A stretch of DNA of 64,000 nt, taken from positions 124,001 through 188,000 of the forward strand of contig NZ_JAUKFY010000001.1 in assembly GCF_030489605.1 (NCBI RefSeq), in the 5' to 3' direction. Shown in pieces: positions 28,501 through 39,200 of the stretch; position 1 is the first letter of the stretch, and the number at the start of each line of letters is the position of its first letter. The notes below the pieces were generated by a model, which saw nothing but the letters and a program-made list of their open reading frames with translations, made no database searches and was not told where the DNA came from. The translations under genes and the position numbers were made by a program. The DNA is from Brevibacillus laterosporus (GTDB lineage Bacteria > Bacillota > Bacilli > Brevibacillales > Brevibacillaceae).

Positions 28501-31500
28501 ACAAGTCGGTACACAGGATAATTTCTTCGAGCTGGGCGGTCATTCCTTAAAAGCGATGATGCTGGTTTCACGAATGCACAAGGAATTAGATATAGAAGTG
28601 CCGCTCAAGGACGTGTTTGCTCGACCTACAGTTAAAGAATTGGCCGCATTTCTTACAAACACAGAAGTGTCGGATTATATAGCGATTGAACCGGCCGCAA
28701 AGCAGGAATTTTATCCGGTTTCTTCCGCACAGCGCCGAATGTACGTAGTGGAGCAAATCGGCAGCAGTAATACAACCAGCTACAATATGCCTTTTTTGCT
28801 TGAAATAGGAGGAGCCCTCGATGTAGTAGGATTACAAAAAGCATTAAAGAAACTGGTCATGAGACATGAATCGTTAAGAACATCCTTTCACATGGTTGAT
28901 GAGGTATTAATGCAAAAGGTTCATCCTGAAGTGGATTGGGATTTAATGGTCATGGAAGCAAAAGACGAGGACCTTCAGCAAATCATTGATGGTTTTATAC
29001 AGCCGTTTGATTTAAGGGACGCTTCTTTATTTAGAGCGGGACTCGTACGAATTGAAGCTGATCGACATTTGCTGATGCTTGATATGCACCATATTATTTC
29101 AGATGGGGTATCCACTAATGTATTATTCCAAGACCTGATGCAAATCTATCAGGGCAAGGAGCTCCCTTCCCTTAGAATTCAATACAAGGATTATGCTGTT
29201 TGGCAGCAGACAGAAGCCCAGGTTAATCGTTTACGTGAACAGGAGCAGTATTGGCTCAACCAATTTTCGGGAGAGTTACCTGTACTGGAAATGCCTACCG
29301 ATTACACCCGTCCATCCATTCAGCAGTCAGAAGGGGATATATGGTCATTTGAAATTAGTGCTGAGATCATAAACAAATTAAAAAAACTATCTTCTTCGCA
29401 GGGTACAACCTTGTATATGACATTGCTGGCCGCCTACCAAGTATTATTGTCAAAATATACGGGGCAAGAGGACGTTATTGTGGGTTCTCCTATTGCCGGC
29501 CGACCTCATGCGGATGTAGAAAAGATTGTTGGTATGTTCGTTAACACGTTAGCCTTCAGAGGGCAGCCGAAATCAAATCAAACCTTTAGTGCATATCTGT
29601 CCGAGGTTAAAGAGCAAGTATTGCAAGCATATGACAATGCAGAATATCCGTTTGAGGAGTTACTTGAAAAGCTTGATTTAGAAAGAGATTTAAGTCGTCA
29701 TCCGCTGTTTGATACGATGTTTGCTTTGCAGAATATGGAAATGGCTGAAATCAATATCATGGATCTTTCCTTTCAGCCGCGGGATTTAAAATGGAAAAAT
29801 GCAAAATTCGATCTGACGTGGATGATGGCCGAAGCGGAAAATTTGTATGTCACCATTGAGTATAGTACCTCGCTCTTTAAGCCAGAAACAATTGAGCGAT
29901 TAGGGAAACGTTTCACCCATTTACTAAAACAGATCGGGGATGCTCCGGAACATTTGATTGCTGACTTAGAATTAGCGACAGAGGATGAAAAACATCAGAT
30001 TTTATCGGTATTTAATTTGACTCAATCAGATTATCCAGCAAATAAAACAGTTCATCAGCTCTTTGAGGAGCAAGTGAAAAATATGCCTGATCAGAAGGCA
30101 GTCGTATTTGGCGAAGAGCAAGTAACTTACAAAGAATTAAACGCCAAAGCTAACCATCTGGCTACTCTCTTAAAACAAAAAGGCATAACAAACGAACAAC
30201 TTGTGGCTGTTATGATTGAGCCTTCCGTCGAGTTTTTTGTAGGCATTCTAGCTGTTCTGAAAGCAGGAGGGGCTTATCTGCCAATTGACCCTACTTATCC
30301 GGAGGAACGAATTGCCTATATTTTGGAGGATAGTCAATCGAAGGTTCTGCTAGTGAGGGGTCATGAACAGGTACAGATACAATTTACTGGGGAAATCTTG
30401 GCAATTGATAGCAAGAAGTTGTCTACCGAAGACCTGGAAGACCTACCTGTAAATAACAAAGTAACCGATTTGGCTTATGTCATTTATACATCTGGTTCCA
30501 CTGGACAACCAAAAGGCGTTATGGTGGAGCATAGATCGTTGATGAATCTTTCAGCTTGGCACGTTCAATATTTTGGCATCACAAAAGATGATCGAAGCAC
30601 CAAATACGCAGGGGTTGGATTTGATGCATCTGTATGGGAGGTCTTCCCTTACTTAATAGCTGGTGCAACGATTTACGTTATCGATCAAGAAACAAGATAT
30701 GATGTAGAAAAACTGAATCAGTACGTAACAGATCAAGGAATTACGATCAGCTTTTTACCAACGCAATTTGCTGAACAGTTTATGCAGACAGATCATACTA
30801 GTCATTCTGCCCTGCGCTGGTTGCTTATCGGCGGTGATAAAGCCCAGCAAGCAGTTCAGCAGAAGAAGTATCAGATTGTTAATAACTATGGGCCTACTGA
30901 GAACACGGTTGTAACAACAAGCTATATAGTGAGTCCTGAGGATAAAAAAATCCCGATAGGCCGTCCAATAGCTAATAATCAGGTATTTATCTTAAATAAA
31001 GAGAATCAATTACAGCCAGTAGGGATTCCGGGTGAACTATGCGTTAGCGGCGACAGCCTAGCGCGCGGCTATCTGCATCGTCCAAAGTTAACGAATGAGC
31101 GATTTGTAGCTAATCCGTTTGTCCCGGGCGAACGCATGTACAAAACCGGAGATATCGCCCGCTGGTTACCAGATGGAAATATTGAGTATCTAGGCAGATT
31201 GGATGATCAAATTAAGATCAGAGGATACCGGGTTGAATTAGGTGAGATCGAATCGGCTATTTTGGAGCATGAAGCAATTCAGGAGACAGTAGTGCTCGCA
31301 AGACAAGACGATCAGAATCAGACATATCTATGTGCTTATGTTGTACCGAAAAAGTCGTGTGATATGGCCGAGCTTCGTCAATATCTAGGCAGAAAGCTTC
31401 CCCATTTTATGATTCCGGCCTTCTTTACGGAAATGACGGAGTTCCCAATTACATCGAATGGGAAAGTGGATAAAAAAGCACTTCCGCTACCAGATTTGTC

Positions 31501-33181
31501 CAAGCAATCAGAGACTGATTATGTTGCCCCAACCACCACATTAGAAGAAACACTGGCGGAACTATGGAAAGAAGTGCTAGGAGTCTCCCAAGTGGGAATC
31601 CATGATAACTTCTTTAAACTGGGTGGGGATTCGATCAAGGCTATTCAGATCGCAGCCAGATTAAATACGAAGCAATTAAAATTGGAAGTTAAGGATTTAT
31701 TCCAGGCACAAACGATTGCTCAGGTCATCCCATACATCAAAACCAAGGACAGTAAAGCGGAGCAAGGAATTGTTCAAGGCAAGGTAGAGCTAACCCCTAT
31801 ACAGGAATGGTTTTTCCAGCAATCCTTCGATATTCCACATCATTGGAATCAGTCCATGATGTTTTACCGAAAGGAAGGATGGGATCAGCATGTTGTACAA
31901 CGGGTGTTCCAAAAAATTGTAGAACACCATGATGCCTTGCGAATGGCCTATCAGCAGGAAAATGGTAAAACGATTCAGATCAATCGCGGAGTGGAAGGAA
32001 AGCTGTTTGAGCTAAGCGTTTTTGACTTTAGACAACAGGCGAATGTGCCAGAGCTGATCGAACAAGCAGCTAATCGCCTACAATCCGCAATGAATTTACA
32101 GGACGGTCCATTGGTTCAACTGGGACTCTTTCAGACATCTGAGGGGGATCATCTTTTGATAGCAATTCATCACTTAGTAGTCGATGCCGTTTCATGGCGA
32201 ATCATTACCGAAGATTTCATGAATGGCTATCAACAAGATTTACAGGGAGAGCCGATTGCATTTACGAGCAAAACAGACTCCTACCAAAAGTGGGCCAAGA
32301 GCCTGCTAGAGTACGCTAATAGTGAAGAAATTCAATCAGAGATGAAATACTGGCAAAGCATTATTGCAAAAGAGATACCTGCCTTGCCAAGAGATTCGAA
32401 AGCAGGCGCCCCTTATCTACTCAAGGATATACAAGAAGTCGCTATCCAATTGACAAAAGAGCAAACGAATCAATTATTAACGGATGCCCATAACGCCTAC
32501 AACACACAGATTAACGATCTGTTGTTGACGGCACTGGCTCTAGCCATTCAGGAATGGGCACAAACCAATCTAATCGCAATTACACTAGAAGGCCACGGAC
32601 GCGAGGATATTGGGGTGGATATTGACATTAACCGTACAGTTGGTTGGTTTACGTCTATGTATCCAGTGGTATTTGATTTGCAGAAGCAAGGTATTTCAAA
32701 TGCGGTTAAGCAAGTAAAAGAAGAACTGCGACAGATACCTAATAAAGGGATTGGCTATGGAGTTGTTAGATACCTATCGAGTCAAGGAAGAACAGAGCTG
32801 GATCTAAGCTCCCATGCGATAAATCCAGAGATTAGTTTCAATTACCTTGGGCAAATGGATCAATCTGGACAGGAAGAGGAGTACCAATTGTCCCCATTGT
32901 CTTCCGGTCAACAGATTAGTCAGATGAATCAAGGCTTGTTCCCGATAAATGTGAGTGGAATTGTAGTGGAAAATCAGTTGTCCATTCAAATATCTTATGA
33001 TAGCCAAGCTTATCATGATTCTACTATGGAAAAGCTGATTCAACGTTATCAATATCACTTGTTGGAGATTATTAATCATTGTGTTCAGCAGACAGAAACA
33101 GAATTGACCCCGAGTGATTTTTCCACCAAAGAGCTTTCGATGGAGGATTTAGAATCAGTATTTGAGTTACTAGATGAATAA
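25556..33181 (+). CDS. NRPS modules 8-9 (C-A-T-C-A-T-E): Val8, D-Leu9
   Basis: A 2541-residue synthetase: C (HHILMDGW near 142), A, T (LGGHSLKAM near 993), C (HHIISDG near 1178), A, T (LGGDSIKAI near 2023), E. Module 8 pocket: DGFFVGGVFK, identical to modules 5 and 6 (Val). Module 9 pocket: DAWFLGNVVK, the canonical Leu code. I start at GTG 25556 rather than ATG 25532: AGGTGG is 11 bases upstream, and the product then begins QKKDKIKDIYSLSPLQKG, aligning with the N-termini of the sibling synthetases. The epimerase motif is HHLVVDAVSW, with Ala replacing the usual Gly of HHxxxDG, while EGHGRE and NYLGQ are intact. It is probably active but worth testing. The carrier of module 9 reads FFKLGGDS, where FFELGGDS is usual. 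The acidic C-terminal COM tail is shorter than in the siblings. Confidence 0.94.
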   Translation: MQKKDKIKDIYSLSPLQKGMLFHSMKDPQSDAYFEQVTLLLEGVVNPTYLAESIQGLVQKYDMFRSVFRYKKVDPVQVVLSERKIDLQIEDLTQINEEEQRKFIEEYRKKDRERGFDLSRDILLRFTLFQTAANRYELLWSHHHILMDGWCTGIVFQDLFQMYQRRLSGQALLPEVAPQYSEYIRWLKKQDDQQALAFWKEYLQGFENLTGIPRLRSGNHPYKQEEFIFSLGEEATQKLTQTAQKYQVTLNTVVQTIWGALLQKYNNTNDAAYGVVVSGRPAEVPNVEQMVGLFSNTIPIRIKKEAGKTFGEVLKNVQQTALEAEKYGYLSLADIQANAAYTHQLLDHILAFENFPMDQETFNQENVLGFAVKDAHTFEQTHYDLTVLVIPGKELIFKFMYNESVYSKEYLNLLELNMKKLVSLVIAQQDIFDPATEFVSDLEKDKLLTIFNRTDAKYPREKTIHELFQEQVDKNPDQVALVFGEAQLTYGELNEKANQMARGLRKQGVLPDQVIGLLTDRSLEMIIAILAIFKAGGAYMPIDPSYPSERIQYMLADSRTHLLLVQKAEMIPANYQGEVLLLTEDSWMDENTDNLDLVNQAQDLAYVMYTSGSTGKPKGNLTTHQNIVKTIINNGYIEITPNDRLLQLSNYAFDGSTFDIYSALLNGASLVLVPTHVLMNPNDLASVIQDQHITVSFMTTSLFNTLVELDVTSLKQMRKVVFGGEKASIKHVEKALDYLGDGRLVNGYGPTETTVFATTYTVDHTIKETGIMPIGRPLNNTKVFILGADNQLQPIGALGELCVSGEGLARGYLNLPELTADRFVENPFVQGERMYRTGDLARWLPDGSIEYVGRIDEQVKIRGNRIELGEIEARLLEHPAISETVLLAKQDKQGHSFLCAYLVTNGAWSVAELRKHIKETLPDSMVPSYFIEIEKMPLTSNGKADKRALPEPDVQQVSSNMAPETETEEKLVQLFQEILSVEQVGTQDNFFELGGHSLKAMMLVSRMHKELDIEVPLKDVFARPTVKELAAFLTNTEVSDYIAIEPAAKQEFYPVSSAQRRMYVVEQIGSSNTTSYNMPFLLEIGGALDVVGLQKALKKLVMRHESLRTSFHMVDEVLMQKVHPEVDWDLMVMEAKDEDLQQIIDGFIQPFDLRDASLFRAGLVRIEADRHLLMLDMHHIISDGVSTNVLFQDLMQIYQGKELPSLRIQYKDYAVWQQTEAQVNRLREQEQYWLNQFSGELPVLEMPTDYTRPSIQQSEGDIWSFEISAEIINKLKKLSSSQGTTLYMTLLAAYQVLLSKYTGQEDVIVGSPIAGRPHADVEKIVGMFVNTLAFRGQPKSNQTFSAYLSEVKEQVLQAYDNAEYPFEELLEKLDLERDLSRHPLFDTMFALQNMEMAEINIMDLSFQPRDLKWKNAKFDLTWMMAEAENLYVTIEYSTSLFKPETIERLGKRFTHLLKQIGDAPEHLIADLELATEDEKHQILSVFNLTQSDYPANKTVHQLFEEQVKNMPDQKAVVFGEEQVTYKELNAKANHLATLLKQKGITNEQLVAVMIEPSVEFFVGILAVLKAGGAYLPIDPTYPEERIAYILEDSQSKVLLVRGHEQVQIQFTGEILAIDSKKLSTEDLEDLPVNNKVTDLAYVIYTSGSTGQPKGVMVEHRSLMNLSAWHVQYFGITKDDRSTKYAGVGFDASVWEVFPYLIAGATIYVIDQETRYDVEKLNQYVTDQGITISFLPTQFAEQFMQTDHTSHSALRWLLIGGDKAQQAVQQKKYQIVNNYGPTENTVVTTSYIVSPEDKKIPIGRPIANNQVFILNKENQLQPVGIPGELCVSGDSLARGYLHRPKLTNERFVANPFVPGERMYKTGDIARWLPDGNIEYLGRLDDQIKIRGYRVELGEIESAILEHEAIQETVVLARQDDQNQTYLCAYVVPKKSCDMAELRQYLGRKLPHFMIPAFFTEMTEFPITSNGKVDKKALPLPDLSKQSETDYVAPTTTLEETLAELWKEVLGVSQVGIHDNFFKLGGDSIKAIQIAARLNTKQLKLEVKDLFQAQTIAQVIPYIKTKDSKAEQGIVQGKVELTPIQEWFFQQSFDIPHHWNQSMMFYRKEGWDQHVVQRVFQKIVEHHDALRMAYQQENGKTIQINRGVEGKLFELSVFDFRQQANVPELIEQAANRLQSAMNLQDGPLVQLGLFQTSEGDHLLIAIHHLVVDAVSWRIITEDFMNGYQQDLQGEPIAFTSKTDSYQKWAKSLLEYANSEEIQSEMKYWQSIIAKEIPALPRDSKAGAPYLLKDIQEVAIQLTKEQTNQLLTDAHNAYNTQINDLLLTALALAIQEWAQTNLIAITLEGHGREDIGVDIDINRTVGWFTSMYPVVFDLQKQGISNAVKQVKEELRQIPNKGIGYGVVRYLSSQGRTELDLSSHAINPEISFNYLGQMDQSGQEEEYQLSPLSSGQQISQMNQGLFPINVSGIVVENQLSIQISYDSQAYHDSTMEKLIQRYQYHLLEIINHCVQQTETELTPSDFSTKELSMEDLESVFELLDE

Positions 33182-33210
33182 ACTTTGGTTATGTCATTAG
33201 GAGGCTTTAT

Positions 33211-36200
33211 ATGTTAAGTAAAGCAAATATTAAAGACATCTATACATTATCTCCGCTACAAAAAGGCATGTTATTTCAGCATTTAAAAGAAGAAAGCACG
33301 GCTTATTTTGAGCAATTGCACTTTACGATTAAGGGACAGCTATATGTAGATAGCTTCGAAGCAAGCTTTCAGCATCTCATAAACAAATATGATGTGCTAC
33401 GAACCGTTTTTCTGTATAAAAATATGACCCAGCCCATGCAAATGGTTTTAAAAGAAAGAAAAACAAGTGTGCATTTTGAAGATATCTCTCACCTAGATTC
33501 GAAAGCTGCGAGTCAATATGTTGAAGAGTTTAAAAATCAGGATCGGGAAAAGGGATTTGAACTCTCGAAGGATATTCTCATGCGTTTCGCTATTTTGAAG
33601 GCTGGTGCTGAGTCCTACCATTTGATTTGGAGCTTCCATCATATTTTAATGGACGGCTGGTGCATGGGCATTGTGTTACAGGATTTGTTCAGAATGTATC
33701 AGCAGCATCGTCAAAATATGCCGATTACCGTGGAGAGCGTTCCTGCATACAGCGAGTATATCCGTTGGCTTGAGAAGCAGAATGTAACAAAGGCGAGGGA
33801 TTACTGGAAAAATTACTTAGAGGGCTATGAGGAATTAACAGGTATCATTCGTCTCGATACGAAGCATGCAAGTCACAATAACGAGGTGCAGGAATGCGCG
33901 TTTACACTGGATAAAGACATAACGGCAGGACTTACTCAGCTCGCACGTCATTATTCAGTAACAGTAAATACGCTATTTCAAACGATTTGGGGCATGCTGC
34001 TGCAAAAGTATAACAATAAGGATGATGTTGTGTTTGGTGCGGTCGTATCTGGCCGCCCCTCTGAAATCCATGGCGTAGAAAACATGGTTGGCTTGTTTAT
34101 CAACACTGTCCCTATTCGTATTCAAAAACAAGCGAATGATACCTTTAGCCGTTTATTAATAAGAGTTCACGAATCTACGCTATTGTCTAAACAGTATGAG
34201 TTTGTATCCTTAGCAGATATTCAAACTGATGCAGGATTTTCTGGTCAATTGCTAGATCACATCTTAGTTTTTGAAAACTATCCGATAAGTGAAGGTTCTT
34301 TTGAGGAAGAAGAATTTACGATGGATAGTATAAAAACCTATGAGAAAACAAGCTATGACCTAAACGTGATGATTCGGCCTAATGAGGATCAGCTTGATAT
34401 TGCCTTCCAATTCAACGATGACGTGTACTCAAGCGACAATGTAAAAAGACTGTTCCAACATATGAAGCAACTGGCCCTGGCTGTAATCAAGAATCCGGAT
34501 GAGCGCCTTGAAGCAATTGCAATGATAACAGAAGAGGAACGCCAGCAAATCCTGAATGATTTCCAAGGGGAGATAGTTGATTTTGGTAAAGAAAAAACGC
34601 TCCCTGAGCTGTTTGAAGAACAGGTGAAACGAACTCCAGAAGCAATTGCACTTCGATTTGAAGATCAGCAATTGACCTATCGGGAGCTAAATCAGCGAGT
34701 GAATCAAGTAGCCTGGACACTTAGAATGAAGGGCCTTCAGCGGGAAGAGCTCGTTGGAATTATGGTGCAGCGCTCATTGGAAATGATCGTTGGTGTGCTA
34801 GCCGTTATAAAAGCAGGCGGTGCATACGTGCCGATTGATCCGGAATATCCGCTCGACCGAATCCAATATATGCTGGAAGACAGTGCAACCAATTGGCTGT
34901 TAACCATTAAACAGAGCGAAATCCCTTCTATCTATCAAGGGCATGTCCTGGATCTTGAGGAAGATACGGTGTATCACGAGCGGACTTCAGATCTAGAGAT
35001 TGTGAATCAATCCAGCGACTTAGCTTATATTATCTACACATCCGGTTCTACTGGTCAGCCTAAAGGCGTCATGATTGATCATCGTGCTGTTCATAATTTG
35101 CATTTGTCAGCAGGCATCTATGGAATAGCACAGGGAAGCCAGGTTTTGCAGTTTGCCTCTTTAAGCTTTGATGCTTCGGTTGGTGATATCTTCCATAGCC
35201 TATTAACGGGAGCCACCTTGCATCTTGTAAAAAAAGAGCAATTACTATCCGGACACGCCTTTATGGAGTGGTTAGACGAAGCTGGCATTACGACTATTCC
35301 GTTTATTCCACCAAGCGTTCTGAAAGAATTGCCACATGCGAAACTGCCTAAGCTTAAAACTATCAGTACTGGCGGGGAAGAATTACCGGCCGATTTAGTA
35401 AGGATTTGGGGAGCCAACCGCACATTTTTAAATGCGTACGGTCCTACAGAAACGACGGTTGATGCTACGATTGGTGATTGTGTAGAAATGACGGATAAGC
35501 CTTCGATTGGTACGCCAACCGTTAATAAGCGAGCATATATTTTAGATCAATCTGGTCAGATTCAGCCAATCGGTGTTCCTGGGGAGTTATGCGTAGGTGG
35601 AGAAGGCGTAGCTCGTGGATACTTACATAGACCTGAGCTTACAGATGAAAAGTTCGTGGACGACCCTTATGTACCAAACGGAAGAATGTATAAAACGGGA
35701 GACTTAGCTAGATGGTTGCCGGATGGGACAATCGAATTTTTAGGCCGTATGGATGGCCAAGTAAAAATTCGTGGATTTAGGATTGAGCTTGGAGAAATTG
35801 AAGCTCGGCTAAACCAAGTCCCATCTGTAAAGCAGGCTGTGGTTCTAGCTCGTTCAGGAGAACAAAAGCAGGTATACCTTTGCGCATATTTGGTGACGGA
35901 CAACGATTTGCAGGTTTCAGCCTTGCGTAAGGAATTAAGTCAAACGTTACCGGACTATATGATTCCATCGTTTTTTATAAAAGTCGATAAGATTCCAGTC
36001 ACAGTAAACGGCAAGATAGACAAGAAAGCCTTGCCAGAACCAGAAAAAGAAGTAGAGCTGCAAACCGAATATGTTGCTCCAACGAACCCAACTGAGGAGA
36101 TTCTTGCACAGATTTGGCAAAAGGTGCTGGGCATGGAGCGAGTAGGGATAGAGGATAACTTCTTTGAGCTGGGTGGTCACTCTATCAAGGCGATGATGCT

Positions 36201-39200
36201 TGCTTCCAACATTTATAAGGAATTAAAGATTGACCTTCCTTTGCGTGAGATTTTTAAGCATACGACAGTAAAAGAAATGGCGCGATTTATCGACGGTCGG
36301 GATGAAGAAGAATACGTCGGAATTCAGCCCGCAGCAAAACAGGAATACTACCCTGTCTCTTCTGCACAAAAAAGGATGTATGTCATTCAATCATTGGAAG
36401 ATAAGGCTCAGGGTACGAGCTACAATATGCCGTCTTTCTATAAAATAAAAGGCTCTGTAGATGCTGAGAAATTAGAGAAGGTCTTCCAAACATTAATTGA
36501 TCGGCACGAATCATTACGAACCTCCTTTCATATGATCGAGGAGCAGCTAGTTCAAAAGGTTCACGAACAGGTTTCATGGAAAATGGACATGAAAACCGTC
36601 AGCGCCAATGATGTTTCAAGAGTAAAGGATTCGTTTGTCCAACCGTTTGACATCAGTACAGCTCCTTTGTTCCGAGCGAGTCTTCTTACGATTAATAAAG
36701 ATGAGCACATTCTTATGATGGATGTACACCATATTGTAGGAGACGGCGTTTCGACTACGATCCTGTTCCAGGAGCTTATCCAGTTGTATCAAGGGCAAGC
36801 GTTACCTGAAGTGAAGATACACTATAAAGATTACGCCGTGTGGCAATTGTCCCAGGAGGATCGTTTAAAAGAAAGTGAAAATTTCTGGATGCAGCAATTT
36901 TCTGGAGAATTGCCGGTGTTGGAGCTACCTACTGATTATTCTCGTCCACCAATTCGCCGATTGGAAGGAGATTATGTAAGCCAAAGCCTACGCGGTGATC
37001 TCCATGCAAGCGTAAAAGCCTTCATGAAAAATCACGAAGTAACGCTATATATGGTACTGCTTGCGGCATACAACGTTTTTCTGCACAAATACACGAATCA
37101 GCGCGACATTATTGTTGGTACGCCTGTTTCAGACCGACCGCATCCAGATGTCATGTCCACTGTCGGTATGTTTGTAAATACGCTGGCAGTCCGAAATCAG
37201 TTGGAGTCTGAGCAAACCTTCGAAGAGTTTTTAGCAAATGTGAAAAATAAAATGCTAGAGGTCTATGGTCATCAGGAGTATCCGTTTGAAGATGTAATTG
37301 AAAAAGTAAAGGTTCAAAGGGATACAAGCAGACATCCGCTATTTGACACAATGTTTGGTGTGCAAAATCTGGAGACATCTCACGCGGAGCTACCCGATTG
37401 GGGTATAGAACCATTGGATATCGACTGGACTAACTCCAAGTTTGATATGAGCTGGATGGTATTTGAAGCAGACGGTCTAGAAATTGGCGTGGAGTATAGC
37501 ACAAGCCTATTTGAGCGCAACACGATTCAGCGAATGATCGGACACTTTGAACATATCATCGAGCAGATTATGGAAAATCCCCAAATTCGTTTAGCAGATA
37601 TTCAGTTGACGACAGAAGATGAGAGAATCCAAATCTTAGAGGAATTCAATCATCAACCAACAAAAATAACCTACGATCAGGCAATCCAAAACAGATTTGA
37701 AGAACAGGCTATGAAGACGCCTGATGCAGTGGCGCTTGTATATAAAGGTCAGGAGTTAACCTATCGTGAGCTTAACCAAAGATCAAATCAGATGGCTCGT
37801 ACATTAAGAGAGCATGGGGTCGGGCGTGATCAAATAATTGCGGTCATGATTAATCGATCACATGAGCTGATCATTAGTATCCTAGCCGTATTAAAGGCAG
37901 GAGGAGCATACCTGCCAATAGATCCAACGTACCCGCTTGATCGTATTGAACACATGCTAGAGGATAGCCAGACTGCAATGCTGTTAACTCAAAAAGAAAT
38001 CCAAATACCTACAGGATATTCGGGGGAAGTTCTCTTCATTGATCAAGCTGATATTTATCATGAGGATGTTACGGATTTATCTAGTATGAATCAGCCTGCT
38101 GATTTGGCCTATATTATTTACACATCAGGCTCTACTGGAAAGTCCAAGGGAGTAATGATCGAGCATCGTTCATTACATAATCTGATTCATATTTCTGACC
38201 CCTATAAAATGGGAGCAGGAAGCAGAGTCCTTCAATTTGCCTCTAGCAGCTTTGATGCTTCGGTAGCAGAGATCTTTCCAGCTCTTTTAACTGGATCAAC
38301 TTTGTATATTGAAGAGAAAGAGGAGCTATTAACCAATTTAATTCCTTACTTGCTAGAGAATCAAATAACAACAGTAGCATTGCCGCCATCCTTATTAAGG
38401 TCCGTACCTTATACGGAACTACCAGCATTAGAGTGCATAGTTAGTGTCGGAGAAGCTTGCACATTTGATATTGTGCAAACTTGGGGGCAAAACCGCACCT
38501 TCATAAACGGATACGGCCCTACAGAATCAACTGTTTGCAGTACCTTTGGTGTCATTACAGCAGAGGACAAGCGCATCACGATTGGTAAACCGTTCCCTAA
38601 TCAAAAGGCCTATATCATCAATGAAAATCAACAGCTGCAGCCAATCGGGGTTCCAGGTGAGCTTTGCATAGCAGGGGCCGGGTTAAGCCGCGGGTACCTG
38701 AATCGTCCTGAGCTGACACAAGAAAAATTTGTAAACAACCCCTTTGCACCTGGTGAGCGTATGTACAAAACAGGAGACGTAGCTCGCTGGCTGCCTGATG
38801 GCAATATCGAATATGTAGGTCGTATGGATGATCAGGTTAAAGTACGCGGTAACCGGGTCGAGCTTGGGGAGGTTACCAGCCAATTGCTTACCCACCCTTC
38901 GATTACAGAAGCTGTTGTTGTACCAATAGTCGATACACATGGAGCAACGACACTATGCGCCTATTTCATCGAGGATAAAGAAGTGAAACTCAACGATTTG
39001 CGCCATCATTTGGCTAAAACTCTGCCTGAGTTTATGATTCCTGCTTACTTTATTAAAGTAGATCATATTCCATTGACAGGAAACGGAAAGGTAAATAAAC
39101 GAGCATTGCCTGACCCTTCCGAATTCATTTCGGCACAAGCAGGCCATGAAATCGTTGCCCCTTCTTCTCAGGATGAGGAAATACTGGTTCAGGTATGGGA

